In this document: positions 6,955-15,245 of the stretch, piece by piece
Numbering within the stretch: position 1 is the stretch's first letter
Layout of the letters: each line of letters starts with the position of its first letter
NCBI GenBank assembly: GCA_002440265.1
Contig: DJSG01000067.1
Location: 47,259-70,676, forward strand
DNA from: Bacteroidales bacterium UBA6340
GTDB taxonomy: Bacteria > Bacteroidota > Bacteroidia > Bacteroidales > Paludibacteraceae
Reading direction: 5' to 3'
Length of the DNA: 23,418 nucleotides
Program-made: the position numbers and the translations under genes
The notes under the pieces: model-generated
Seen by the model: only the letters and a program-made list of their open reading frames with translations
What the model was told of the DNA's origin: nothing
Database searches by the model: none

Positions 6955-7701
6955 TCAGAACTCCCAAAGATAGATACCCAACTTTATCTGCCACTGGTCG
7001 AAGCGGCCGCGGGTATAGACATCCTTATCGGAGAATGACTGCGCCTGGTAGGGGTTGATGATACCGAAATCATATCCCCCGCGGAGGAAATAACGGTCGT
7101 ATTGGAAGCCTGCGCCCACGCCCCACGTGACATTCACGCGCTTCAAGGCACGGTCGCCCGCACCTTCAGGATTAGCGTCCTTGCTGTAAGGCTCGGCATT
7201 GTAGTGGTTGAGGGTGCTTGCTTGCGAAGTTACACCGTTATCATCCTGAACGTACTCTTTCCCCGTCATAGCGAGCCCGCACTGGATAGTCGGACCCGTG
7301 TAGAGGATGAGCCATGTGCGTTTGGCAATCTCAAACTTGTACTGCCAGTCCACAGGGATTTCCAATTGATGGTAGAAACTGCGGGTGCGTGTCTTTGGAT
7401 AGAGCGAACCCGTATATTTCTGTGCCCAGTCGGTGGAACCTGCGCCAAAGGTGTAGTTGAGTGCCATAGAGAATCCGAAGCCCTTCACGAGGGTGGCATC
7501 ATACACAAAGCCGACTTTCAGACCATTATATATGGTGGTCGTGCTCAGTTTGGTGACATCGGTCTGCGTGGGTGCGTTGAGACGCGTAATAGGTTCTGCA
7601 AAACCCAACTGAAACCCAATGAACTGTGGCGGGGTGCTTTGTGCAAAAGTGGCACTAATGGCAGTGGCGAGTAGCACTACAAGGATGGTTATCTTCTTCA
7701 T
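6955..7701 (-). CDS. Small outer-membrane beta-barrel protein (porin-like fold)
   Basis: The 248-residue product begins with a clear signal peptide (residues 1-20, MKKITILVVLLATAISATFA, cleavage before Gln21). The rest alternates hydrophobic and polar residues with many Tyr/Phe/Gly, for example VGFVYDATLVKGFGFSMALNY, and ends in GIYLWEF with a C-terminal Phe, as outer-membrane barrels do. It resembles the outer-membrane beta-barrel domain proteins common in Bacteroidetes; no substrate can be assigned. The start at 7699-7701 is supported by the signal peptide; the frame stays open further upstream but would run into the OstA-like gene. It is the last gene of the SurA-OstA operon, 7 bases after the OstA-like stop, so it may be a client of those assembly factors or simply co-expressed. 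Confidence 0.8.
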   Translation of the reverse strand: MKKITILVVLLATAISATFAQSTPPQFIGFQLGFAEPITRLNAPTQTDVTKLSTTTIYNGLKVGFVYDATLVKGFGFSMALNYTFGAGSTDWAQKYTGSLYPKTRTRSFYHQLEIPVDWQYKFEIAKRTWLILYTGPTIQCGLAMTGKEYVQDDNGVTSQASTLNHYNAEPYSKDANPEGAGDRALKRVNVTWGVGAGFQYDRYFLRGGYDFGIINPYQAQSFSDKDVYTRGRFDQWQIKLGIYLWEF

Positions 7702-7708
7702 AATCAGA

Positions 7709-9502
7709 TTATTTTCTACGTTTCTTACTGCGAGGGGTAGCAGCCTCCTGCTCCTCTTCTTCGTCGTCGGCTGCGGCAGAGACTGCACCTTGCTTGGGTC
7801 GCTCTGTGCGGGCGGGATGGAGGAATATGTCACTCGGTCGGCGTGGGCGTTCCTTCTCTGCCCAGAAGAACGCGCCAAGGCGCGTGTCCTGTTCGGCAAT
7901 CTGGTCAAGGGGGTACATGGTCCCCGAGGTGGCGGTGGTGAACACCACATGGTGAATCTTGCGGTCCTCGATATATAGTTTCACGAAACTGCTCTGCGTC
8001 TTGTTCACGCCGATATAGGTGCCATCGTCCTCGCGCGGGTAGAATATAGTCTCCGCATTGCCGCGCACGTCCACCAGATACACCTCGTTGTCGCGCAGGT
8101 AGGCGAACATCTCCTTGCCGCTCAGTTGGTCGTATTCGTTGTTCCCCTCGCGCTTGATGGCAATGGCGTTGCCCGTGCCGTGGAGGTGGTCAAGACTCTC
8201 GTTGCGTATGTGTATATCAATAAGGTCAGCGGATATCTGATTGTTCTCATTCCAACAGACAGGGTTGCCGAACAAGGTCATCACCGAGTCGCGCCCATGA
8301 TAGCGCATCGAGTCGCACACCGCCTGCACGTCCTCGCGGTAGATACGCACATGGTAGAAAGCCCGCACTTGCCGGTAGGCGGTGTCCTGCCACAACGTGT
8401 CGGGCTGTTGGGCTTGCATCACCGAGTCCACCATGATGCTGTCGCGCGGCAGCAGCGAGAACACTCGGTATGGCACCTCCTCGGTGTAGAGGGTGTCTGC
8501 GTGGAGGTAGGTGTAGTTGAGCGAGTCTGACCAATCCACCATCATCGCGCTGTCAGTCACATACCCGTGCCGCCCGTCCTCCCACATCTCGCTATACTGC
8601 CCGTATAGGCTGAGGTGGTTGATGGAGTCGTGGGTGGCGATGTTGCCGATGCTCTGCCCATAGCCCGCGAGTTTGTCGTAGTAGATAGTATCGCCCGTGA
8701 GCGTCTTGCCGTCGTTATGCACAACCCGCGAGCGGTTGAGCAGCATCGAGTGCTCGGTCTCGGTGTTGTACCAGCCCTTGGTGGAGTGGATAGTGGTCTC
8801 CTGCTCATACACAATCTGCGTCGGACCCACGAGGTCGGCGCGATGGGTGTCGGTGTTGTAGCACAGCGTGTCGGCGGTGAGCACGAACTTCGGATTGACC
8901 AGTCGTACCTTGCCTCGGAAAAGAGACTGGTAGTTGTCGGGCGTGTATTGCCCCCAACGTGAGGTGAGGGTGTTGAGGCTGTCCCGTATAGACCCGCCCG
9001 AGAAGTAATAGGCGATATTGCGCTGTCGGTCGTAGTTCAGACTATCCGTGGTGAGGGTCGTTTGCTGGTGTATCAGCCGCACACGACGGCGTAGGCGTGC
9101 CATACGCGTGTTGCCGTTGTAGAAAAGCACGTCGCCGAAGCCCTCAATGCTGTCGCCCTGCACCAGATGCACATGCCCGAAGGCGTGAAGCGAGTTCTTC
9201 TTGTCGAAGAAATACGCCGAGTCGCAGTACATCAGTGCCGAGTCGTGGCGGAAGCACACGTTGCCCCGCAGTATCTGCGCGTCGGGCAGCCGCTTCTCGT
9301 CGAAAGACAGCGTCTCCGAGTACTCCAGATACACCATCGAGGTCTTCGCAGTGTCCTTGGGCATCGTCTCCTGCGATGTCTGCTCTGCCGCCAACTCCCG
9401 CACAGCCTCCTGTGCATAAGCAACAACGCCCATACACAACAGTAAAACAGCAATATAACAACGGGGTGCCGACACCTTAATCAACAGTGGGAAATGACTC
9501 AA
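7709..9502 (-). CDS. OstA-like (LptA/LptD N-terminal domain) envelope protein
   Basis: The 597-residue product has a signal peptide (hydrophobic core IAVLLLCMGVVAYA, cleavage before Gln31). The body is made of repeated short strand units such as ILRGNVCFRHDSALMYCDSAYFF, FGHVHLVQGDSIEGFGDVLFYNG and LTADTLCYNTDTHRADLVGPTQIVYEQ. This is the beta-jellyroll pattern of OstA/LptA proteins, which bind or carry lipopolysaccharide across the periplasm. In Bacteroidetes such long OstA-like proteins sit beside SurA-like genes, as here. The tail is acidic and then basic (DDEEEEQEAATPRSKKRRK). The start is uncertain: the listed start is a TTG at 9500-9502, and no ATG occurs before residue 24. A role in lipopolysaccharide transport is inferred from the family. 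Confidence 0.85.
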   Translation of the reverse strand: MSHFPLLIKVSAPRCYIAVLLLCMGVVAYAQEAVRELAAEQTSQETMPKDTAKTSMVYLEYSETLSFDEKRLPDAQILRGNVCFRHDSALMYCDSAYFFDKKNSLHAFGHVHLVQGDSIEGFGDVLFYNGNTRMARLRRRVRLIHQQTTLTTDSLNYDRQRNIAYYFSGGSIRDSLNTLTSRWGQYTPDNYQSLFRGKVRLVNPKFVLTADTLCYNTDTHRADLVGPTQIVYEQETTIHSTKGWYNTETEHSMLLNRSRVVHNDGKTLTGDTIYYDKLAGYGQSIGNIATHDSINHLSLYGQYSEMWEDGRHGYVTDSAMMVDWSDSLNYTYLHADTLYTEEVPYRVFSLLPRDSIMVDSVMQAQQPDTLWQDTAYRQVRAFYHVRIYREDVQAVCDSMRYHGRDSVMTLFGNPVCWNENNQISADLIDIHIRNESLDHLHGTGNAIAIKREGNNEYDQLSGKEMFAYLRDNEVYLVDVRGNAETIFYPREDDGTYIGVNKTQSSFVKLYIEDRKIHHVVFTTATSGTMYPLDQIAEQDTRLGAFFWAEKERPRRPSDIFLHPARTERPKQGAVSAAADDEEEEQEAATPRSKKRRK

Positions 9503-9511
9503 TTACGCAAT

Positions 9512-9544
9512 AAATCGTACATCGTAAATTCGTAAATCGTAAAT
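9512..9544. repeat. Short AT-rich iterated sequence between the SurA-like and OstA-like genes
   Basis: The intergenic gap is filled by repeats of the unit CGTAAATC/CGTAAATT. Related strings (AATCGTACAT, ATTCGTAAATG) occur at 15057-15120. This looks like a dispersed intergenic repeat rather than a regulatory site. Confidence 0.5.
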
Positions 9545-9547
9545 CCC

Positions 9548-10906
9548 TTAGTGTACCCAGTTCGGATATTGGAAGTCGCACCCGCGCCATGCAGGGTCAA
9601 TGACCACATACACCTCTTTCTGCTTGTTGCGAATCCACTGGTCGATGGTCTCGGCTCCCAACTTCTGCTCCAGCATACTGCGTATCACTTGGAAGTCGTC
9701 CGTCAGGTTGGCTTTGTGGGCACCGCGCTTGGTCTTCAGGCGCACGATGGCGCACACCTCCTTGTTCTTCGTGCGGTCCATCATCACAAACGGCTGACTG
9801 ACATCGCCTTCCTGCATAGCGTATATCTGCTTTGCCACCTCGGGCGGCAGGTCTTGGTACTCAAACTTGCTCGCACCCGTGTTGGCATTGGTCATCAAGC
9901 CGCCGCTCATCACCGTGGACTTGTCCTCCGAGAAACGCGCCACTGCCGCTTCAAACGGCATCTTCCCCTCCACTAATAATGTGCGGATGCTGTCCAACCG
10001 CGCAATGGCATTCTGCTTGTCCTCGTACGACACGCGCGGCTTCAACAATATATGTCGGCAGTTGATGCGCTCGCCTTTCTTCTCAATCAGTTGGATAATA
10101 TGGTAGCCGTACTCCGTCTGCACGATACGCGACACGCGCTTCGGGTCGCTCAGATTGAATGCCACATCGGCGAACTCCGGCACCAACTGCCCGCGACCTA
10201 CGAAACCCAACTCACCGCCGCGCTTGGCAGACTCCGTGTCCTCCGAGTACAGCCGCGCCAGCATACTGAAATCCGCCTGACCACTCATCACGCGCTCTGT
10301 GAACTCACGCAACTGACCCTTGATACGCTCCGTCTCCTCCATAGGCACGGGCGGTTCGATACTCAGCACCTGCACCTCCACTTGCGCCGGAACCATCGGC
10401 AGCGAGTCTTGGCTCAGACTGTTGTAGTAGCGGCGCACTTCGGCTGGCGTCGGGTGAATCTTCTCCGTCAGTTTGCTCTGCATCTGCTGGATAATCATCT
10501 GGTTGCGCACCATAGTCATCATCTCCTCGCGTATCTCGCTGCTGGTCTTGCGGAAGTACTCTTCCATCTTCTCCTTGCTGCCAATCTGCGAGATGTAGTA
10601 GTTCATTCGCATATCCACCTGATGGCTCACCGACGACTCGTTGGCTTCTATCGAGTCCAATTCCGCCTGATGCAGGAACAGTTTCTGTATCGCCAACTGT
10701 TCGGGTATCACGCAGTATGGGTCGCCCGCGATGGGCTGCCCCTCATATTGCGCCCGCAACCGCTCTTCCTCCACCTCACTGCGGAGGATAGCCTCGTCGC
10801 CCACTACCCAAATCACCTCATCGATGATATTGTCCTGCGCCATACAGGGCAACACACCAACACACACTGCCGCACAGCACAGCAGATGATATACTTTTCT
10901 TCTCAT
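9548..10906 (-). CDS. SurA-like periplasmic chaperone/peptidyl-prolyl isomerase
   Basis: The 452-residue product has a signal peptide (MRRKVYHLLCCAAVCVGVLP and following, cleavage near residue 23), a SurA N-terminal helical region (about 25-165) and two parvulin domains. Parvulin 1 spans about 172-280 (FSMLARLYSEDTESAKRGGELGFV, then TEYGYHIIQLIEK). Parvulin 2 spans about 282-395 (CRHILLKP, ARFSEDKSTVMSGGL). Proteins of this type escort outer-membrane proteins through the periplasm. The domain order matches SurA, including the short C-terminal helix. Starts at 10930 and 10915 are also open, but the predicted transcription start is near 10934, so 10906 gives a more usual leader. It leads the operon with the OstA-like and barrel proteins. 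Confidence 0.9.
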   Translation of the reverse strand: MRRKVYHLLCCAAVCVGVLPCMAQDNIIDEVIWVVGDEAILRSEVEEERLRAQYEGQPIAGDPYCVIPEQLAIQKLFLHQAELDSIEANESSVSHQVDMRMNYYISQIGSKEKMEEYFRKTSSEIREEMMTMVRNQMIIQQMQSKLTEKIHPTPAEVRRYYNSLSQDSLPMVPAQVEVQVLSIEPPVPMEETERIKGQLREFTERVMSGQADFSMLARLYSEDTESAKRGGELGFVGRGQLVPEFADVAFNLSDPKRVSRIVQTEYGYHIIQLIEKKGERINCRHILLKPRVSYEDKQNAIARLDSIRTLLVEGKMPFEAAVARFSEDKSTVMSGGLMTNANTGASKFEYQDLPPEVAKQIYAMQEGDVSQPFVMMDRTKNKEVCAIVRLKTKRGAHKANLTDDFQVIRSMLEQKLGAETIDQWIRNKQKEVYVVIDPAWRGCDFQYPNWVH

Positions 10907-10940
10907 CGTTTGCATAGTATCATTTCGCATATCAAGCCTG

Positions 10941-10971
10941 CAAAGTTACTGCTTTTTTCGCATTTCTGCAA
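10941..10971 (-). promoter_or_regulatory. Promoter for the SurA-OstA operon
   Basis: On the minus strand TTG (10969-10971), 20 bases, TAACTTTG (10941-10948). Spacing is identical to the other promoters in the window. Confidence 0.75.
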
Positions 10972-11027
10972 GGTTGTGTGTGTTTCTTGTATGGCAACCG
11001 CATCAAAATTGTGCATTATTTCGGGGA

Positions 11028-11046
11028 CGCGGACGCCCCGTCCGCG
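11028..11046. repeat. REP-like palindrome (copy B1)
   Basis: CGCGGAC (11028-11034) and GTCCGCG (11040-11046) around GCCCC, with GGGGA beside it. A copy with two mismatches in 24 bases, in opposite orientation, is at 23333-23356. The surrounding stretch 10972-11309 holds no gene that I can support. Confidence 0.7.
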
Positions 11047-11083
11047 GTTGGTTTGGCACAAACCGTATGACTATGCTACGCTT

Positions 11084-11109
11084 GGGGGACGACGCGGCTC
11101 GCGTCGTCA
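11084..11109. repeat. REP-like palindrome (copy A2)
   Basis: Exact inverted copy of the 26 bases at 2038-2063. It lies 38 bases from copy B1, so two palindrome types cluster in this gene-free stretch. Confidence 0.75.
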
Positions 11110-11273
11110 ACGAACCATACAAGCATTCACATGCCCCGCAAGCCCCTCCTGTAATGGTGAAGGAAATACGCCTTATCGCTGATTTCCTATCGATGTTTTT
11201 TGAGTCCTCTCTTTCATTACGCATTGTGCATTATATATGTGGATCTCCGCTATATACTCTTTTTTGAATTCCA

Positions 11274-11287
11274 CTCCTCTGAAGGAG
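11274..11287 (-). terminator. Possible hairpin downstream of the restriction gene
   Basis: CTCCT and AGGAG around a 4-base loop, 23 bases after the stop of the HNH gene. No T-run follows directly, so termination is uncertain. Confidence 0.3.
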
Positions 11288-11309
11288 AGGTTTGAGGGAA
11301 GTCTTGATG

Positions 11310-12737
11310 TTATTTATCTGTTATGCCATAGAATTTGAATAACTCGTCTATGCGGTCAATCGTAATCCCTTTTTCAGACAGTCCCTCTTTTCGCTTGTTG
11401 TAGATATAGCGTATCATATCTTCACGCTCCCTATCCACTGCCAAATGTATTTTCCGATGGCAAGTGGGACATAAAGGCACATAGTTGCTCAGCACCTCGA
11501 TACTATTGGGAAAACGATTCGCCACGGCACGCGGAATAAGGTGATGTACCTCTAAATAATTGTGTCGGGTTTCTTTGGACGTAAAATAACGGCAATCCGA
11601 ATAATCCTCCATAATACAATGGTAATCACTCTCTTGACGAGCAATGCGCTTGAGTGTATTGCTTACCTCTCTTGATGTTTCACAGCCCTCATTATCTGTC
11701 GGGTCTATGATGCCTATTTTCTCTATATCTTTCTGTGTCAGGTTGCGTTGCGTATGGACAGGAAGCGTGTTTTCCTTGATGTCATACAGGTCGCGGTAAA
11801 TAACCTCGAAAACACTATGATACGTATTGAGAAAGTTCCTTACCCTGCTTTCGTCTATGTCATAAAAGATATGGTACGAATGCAGCAAAGTGGATATAAA
11901 CATATCATAATCCGTAATCTCATTTTCTTGGAGTGTCTTGCACAAGAACAGCACCCACGTGGTTTCCAACAATGTACCTGTAGTAAAGTTTCCGCCACTT
12001 TCATACTTCTTAGCCAACAGATTGCGTGTTTTGTCCGTGCAAGATACAACATACTTTTTCAACTCGTCCTTTTCTTGTCGGGATGCATTATGGAACTGCC
12101 GCAAGAAATTGATGTCGCTGCTATATGGCTCCATAAAATTGGCAATATAGAAATAGTCTTGTTGCATCAGTTCTTCCTTAGGTGCTTCTTTCCGGATACC
12201 CTGTATTAGGAAATCGGTTTGCAACCGAAACAACTCCTGCACGCTATATCCTACATCCATACAATAGGTAAATAATTCCTCGGTACGGCGACTCAAATAA
12301 TTGGGAATATCGTAGAAATATCCGGGTATGATTAGCAGGAAACAAAGTAGTTTTTGTTCTGCAAGCGTTAATTCATTGTCATTCAACATCTGCGCAAAGA
12401 CAATGCCGCGCTTGGTCTTATAGAATACACCGTTTTTCTCTTGAAACAACCATGAATTGCGCATGCGAACCGTATGCTGTTTGTTTACCTCTTGTCCTGT
12501 TCTTTCGTTTCGCAAGAAATCACTTCGGTCTTTTCCCTCCTCGGTCTCCAAACAGATAAAACCTTTGGCAAATCCGTTGTATGTAGAACCTCGCTTGCCA
12601 AACAGCGTCCGATAATTGGTATTGAATATCTTTAAGGGACTACCAAAATCATTTTCACCACATCGGTAGTATTTACCGGCAATGACATCGGTTTTGCTGA
12701 TGTATTGGTAGTATTCCAACAAAGTAGCAAATTCCAT
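11310..12737 (-). CDS. HNH-type restriction endonuclease (predicted)
   Basis: The 475-residue protein ends in an HNH nuclease domain: EVHHLIPRAVANRFPNSIEV with His399, Asn418 (LSNYVPL) and CPTCHRKIH with Cys423, Cys426, His427 and His431. The first 380 residues have no motif I recognise and would hold the recognition and dimerisation parts. It follows two D12-class adenine methyltransferases with a 6-base gap on the same strand, so it is almost certainly the restriction partner. The region is visibly richer in A/T than the housekeeping genes on either side, which suggests horizontal transfer. The recognition sequence is unknown. A nicking enzyme or a modification-dependent nuclease is less likely given the two methyltransferases. 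Confidence 0.85.
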   Translation of the reverse strand: MEFATLLEYYQYISKTDVIAGKYYRCGENDFGSPLKIFNTNYRTLFGKRGSTYNGFAKGFICLETEEGKDRSDFLRNERTGQEVNKQHTVRMRNSWLFQEKNGVFYKTKRGIVFAQMLNDNELTLAEQKLLCFLLIIPGYFYDIPNYLSRRTEELFTYCMDVGYSVQELFRLQTDFLIQGIRKEAPKEELMQQDYFYIANFMEPYSSDINFLRQFHNASRQEKDELKKYVVSCTDKTRNLLAKKYESGGNFTTGTLLETTWVLFLCKTLQENEITDYDMFISTLLHSYHIFYDIDESRVRNFLNTYHSVFEVIYRDLYDIKENTLPVHTQRNLTQKDIEKIGIIDPTDNEGCETSREVSNTLKRIARQESDYHCIMEDYSDCRYFTSKETRHNYLEVHHLIPRAVANRFPNSIEVLSNYVPLCPTCHRKIHLAVDREREDMIRYIYNKRKEGLSEKGITIDRIDELFKFYGITDK

Positions 12738-12743
12738 AGCAAA

Positions 12744-13760
12744 TTATTTTACACGACAAACAAACAAGTACTCCTTGTGATTAGGCATATCGGTTTTACC
12801 TGCATTAAAACTGCGATAGTCTATATCAATCTTTGACGCCTCACCTCTTGCCGAAAGAATACGCATTATTTCTTCCTCTTGAATTTTGTTGTTAGAGGCT
12901 CCGCTTCGTGCATTATAGGTATTGTTATAGGACACAATTATTACACGACATCGCAAAGAAGAAACCAAACTCTGAAACAGCATAGGAGCCACAGAACGGG
13001 AATAACCACTTTTCAGGTTATCCCGTTTGAATTTCATAGAATTGCCTTCAAATTCTGTCGGTTTATTCCAACGTGCAAGATTTTCCAACACATGGTAGAA
13101 ATTGATGTATTGCCGTGCATTGTATGGTGGGTCAAGATACACAATATCCGCTTGAATACGTTTTGCCAATTCGTTGGCATCTTCATTGAATATCTGCGCC
13201 AATGCAGTCGGGCGCAATGCTAATTGAGGCAAGACAAAACGAGTGTCTTGCGGTTCTCTGTTGAGAAAAGACTCAAAATGCCCGACGGTGTTGGCTATCT
13301 TGTCTGTGGTATAGAGAAGAGAAGTAAGTAAGATGCAATACTCCCGATAAGACAACTGCGGTTTTATCTGTTCCAGATAATCCCGTATGAAACCTATCTT
13401 CTTGGCATCGTTGCAGGAAAAGTATTTCCCGCCATAGATGGTCGAAAAATAATTCTCGTTGATATCCTCATAACGTATGGTATTAAGATAATCAAATACG
13501 CTGTTGAGTTTGTCCGTGTATACCTCACCTTCTCCCATCCAAGCGGTATAAGCAATTACGTTAGACAGCAGAATATCATTGACAATAACGGGGTGCCCTT
13601 GTTTGGCGAACTCGTATGCTACGACACCTGTTCCGCCGAATAAATCGGCAAAAGAAAAATCGTTGCTACCTACAGATGTGTATGCCGCATCCACAATATA
13701 CGGCAATAATTTCGTTTTGCTGCCGATGTAGCGTCTGTTGTTGATATTTAGATTATTCAT
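12744..13760 (-). CDS. D12-class DNA adenine-N6 methyltransferase (second of a pair)
   Basis: The 338-residue product carries RRYIGSKTKLLPYI (residues 9-22), the S-adenosylmethionine motif ADLFGGTGVVAYEFA (38-52) and the catalytic motif IV DPPYNARQY (210-218), in the order of alpha-group/D12 adenine methyltransferases. The YIGSKxKLL start recalls the type IIS methyltransferases of the FokI kind. It methylates adenine in one strand of the site recognised by its operon partners. The ATG at 13758-13760 overlaps the previous gene by 8 bases; a TTG at 13772 would add four residues and is less likely. Confidence 0.9.
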   Translation of the reverse strand: MNNLNINNRRYIGSKTKLLPYIVDAAYTSVGSNDFSFADLFGGTGVVAYEFAKQGHPVIVNDILLSNVIAYTAWMGEGEVYTDKLNSVFDYLNTIRYEDINENYFSTIYGGKYFSCNDAKKIGFIRDYLEQIKPQLSYREYCILLTSLLYTTDKIANTVGHFESFLNREPQDTRFVLPQLALRPTALAQIFNEDANELAKRIQADIVYLDPPYNARQYINFYHVLENLARWNKPTEFEGNSMKFKRDNLKSGYSRSVAPMLFQSLVSSLRCRVIIVSYNNTYNARSGASNNKIQEEEIMRILSARGEASKIDIDYRSFNAGKTDMPNHKEYLFVCRVK

Positions 13761-14706
13761 ATTCGGGTACAATCAGAATTTCACGCTCTCCGTCTCGCTC
13801 TTTCTTGTTGTAATAGGCTCCTCGGTAGTGGAAGTCAATATCAAATACCTGCACGTCAGTATGCCAGTTTATCCAATTACATAGCGGAACATTCTTGCAT
13901 TGCCCTTTTGCTATCATATTGGATAAGGCAAATGGGATATGTTGCTGCATCATTTTGTCCAATAATAACAATAACTCTTGCTCCGTTTGTAAATTCCATT
14001 TGTAGGATTCATTATAGACAGCGTTTGTAATTAAGTAGGGAGGATCTGCATAGACAAAATCAGCCGAGAAAATAAGGTGTTGTATTTCTTCGGAGCGAAA
14101 GTCGCCGCAGATAAAATCGGCTTGTATGGATTGGACGCGCTCAATATAGGCTTTCAGTTTGCGGATATTGTTTTTGTTCAAATCCGTTTTACCGACAGGG
14201 AGATTGAAATATCCGTCTCGGGAGAAACGAATATCGTTGTTAAAACCGTAAACAATGAGCAAATAGAGCAGTAGATTGGCACGTTCACACGTTTTGTCGG
14301 GCAAGGCATTGTAGTCCTCACGCAACTGATAAAAACCTTGTGAGTTGTATTCTTTTAATCCATTGTTCCGATGGATTTGGTCGGTCTGTTTCTGGTAATA
14401 GAAGGCATACGAATGTTGTGCGGAAAAGGATAAACCGTATTGCAGTATCAAGTTCTCCAAATCACACAGCAAATGGTCGAATCTGCAACTTGCAAGATAT
14501 TGCAACAGATTGATAACATACGGATTGTTATCTACAAACAGAACCTTTCGGCATGGAGTATTTAAGCCAACCGTCGCTCCGCCGCAAAACAAATCCACCA
14601 TAGTCCCGATAGATTGCGGGAAATGGGGGAGTATTTGTGGCAAAATACGATACTTGTTCCCTGTATAGTTTAAGGGCGACTTGACAAATGTGTCGAATAT
14701 AGACAT
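13753..14706 (-). CDS. D12-class DNA adenine-N6 methyltransferase (first of a pair)
   Basis: The 317-residue protein has SPLNYTGNKYRILPQIL (residues 10-26), the cofactor motif MVDLFCGGATVGL (36-48), FNNDIRFSRDGYFNLPVGK (155-173) and the catalytic DPPYLITNAVY (221-231). These match DpnM/MboI-like D12 adenine methyltransferases. It differs strongly from its neighbour, so the pair is not a recent duplication; two different enzymes suggest that each modifies one strand of an asymmetric site. The ATG at 14704-14706 lies two bases after a terminator-like RNA fold (14709-14798), so expression of the whole operon may be controlled there. Confidence 0.9.
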   Translation of the reverse strand: MSIFDTFVKSPLNYTGNKYRILPQILPHFPQSIGTMVDLFCGGATVGLNTPCRKVLFVDNNPYVINLLQYLASCRFDHLLCDLENLILQYGLSFSAQHSYAFYYQKQTDQIHRNNGLKEYNSQGFYQLREDYNALPDKTCERANLLLYLLIVYGFNNDIRFSRDGYFNLPVGKTDLNKNNIRKLKAYIERVQSIQADFICGDFRSEEIQHLIFSADFVYADPPYLITNAVYNESYKWNLQTEQELLLLLDKMMQQHIPFALSNMIAKGQCKNVPLCNWINWHTDVQVFDIDFHYRGAYYNKKERDGEREILIVPEYE

Positions 14707-15013
14707 ACAAAAAATGCGGACTTGACGTTTGCCAGTTCCACATTCTGAGGCTCTCGCATTGCCTTAAGGGATAGAACCGGCAACACGAAAGCCCGCATCG
14801 GATATAAGTATATACACGACATACGCCAATATCTGCACACGGAAGCGCAGAATATAAGCATACAAGATACACTCATACCTTGCAGGCGTTCATTGTTGCT
14901 GAGTCCCGACCCCTTATGAAATTTGCGAGATTTCAGAATGTCAGAACAGAGCGTCAATAAACGCTGTTAATAAATATATTTGAAAGGTCGTCTGCCGAGC
15001 AAACGCAACCTTA
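14707..15013 (-). promoter_or_regulatory. Long structured leader of the restriction-modification operon
   Basis: A canonical promoter at 15020-15051 predicts transcription from about 15013, giving a leader of about 300 nt. It starts with a 12-bp bulged hairpin (14984-15012: AAGGT/ACCTT outside CGTTTGC/GCAGACG). Further stems lie at 14946-14967 and 14832-14851 (TCTGCGC with GTGCAGA). It ends in the branched terminator-like fold at 14709-14798. A frame from 14957 stays open across the leader and overlaps the methyltransferase start, but it begins with TTG and I do not call it a gene. Confidence 0.65.
14709..14798 (-). terminator. Terminator-like attenuator directly before the methyltransferase start
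   Basis: On the minus strand ATGCGGGCTT (14789-14798) pairs with AAGTCCGCAT (14714-14723). Inside it TTGCCGGTTC (14774-14783) pairs with GAACTGGCAA (14729-14738). Each stem is 10 bp with one G-U pair. The outer stem runs straight into six U (14709-14714), and the ATG follows two bases later. An AGGC/GCCT stem sits inside the apical loop. Confidence 0.65.
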
Positions 15014-15019
15014 CGGGTG

Positions 15020-15051
15020 CAAAGATACTGCTTTTTGGTGAATCTTGCAAA
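15020..15051 (-). promoter_or_regulatory. Promoter of the restriction-modification operon
   Basis: On the minus strand TTTG (15048-15051), 20 bases, TATCTTTG (15020-15027). It is divergent from the promoter at 15144-15174. Confidence 0.8.
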
Positions 15052-15143
15052 TATAAAATCGTACATGTTTATTAAATAACAAGATAAATCATACATTGTA
15101 AATTCATAATTCGTAAATGAAATATGCTCCCGACACAAGTATG

Positions 15144-15174
15144 TTGTGCATCTCAAAAAAAAAGTGTAACTTTG
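15144..15174 (+). promoter_or_regulatory. Promoter of the pRiA4b-like/miaA/PKD/glycogen synthase operon
   Basis: TTG (15144-15146), 20 bases, TAACTTTG (15167-15174). The predicted leader is about 65 nt. Confidence 0.75.
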
Positions 15175-15245
15175 CAGGTTGTATTGCGCCCGTTTTGGCA
15201 TAAGAATTGCGGGCGGATAGACAACGATTATATCAACGACAGACT

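Noticed and set aside
10052..11182. 376-codon plus-strand frame opposite the SurA-like gene
   Set aside because: Antisense shadow; His/Leu-rich composition without domains, and it runs through the SurA promoter and the palindromes.
14670..14957. 95-codon minus-strand frame across the methyltransferase leader
   Set aside because: It starts with TTG, overlaps the methyltransferase start and covers strongly structured RNA. It could be a leader peptide, but nothing shows translation.
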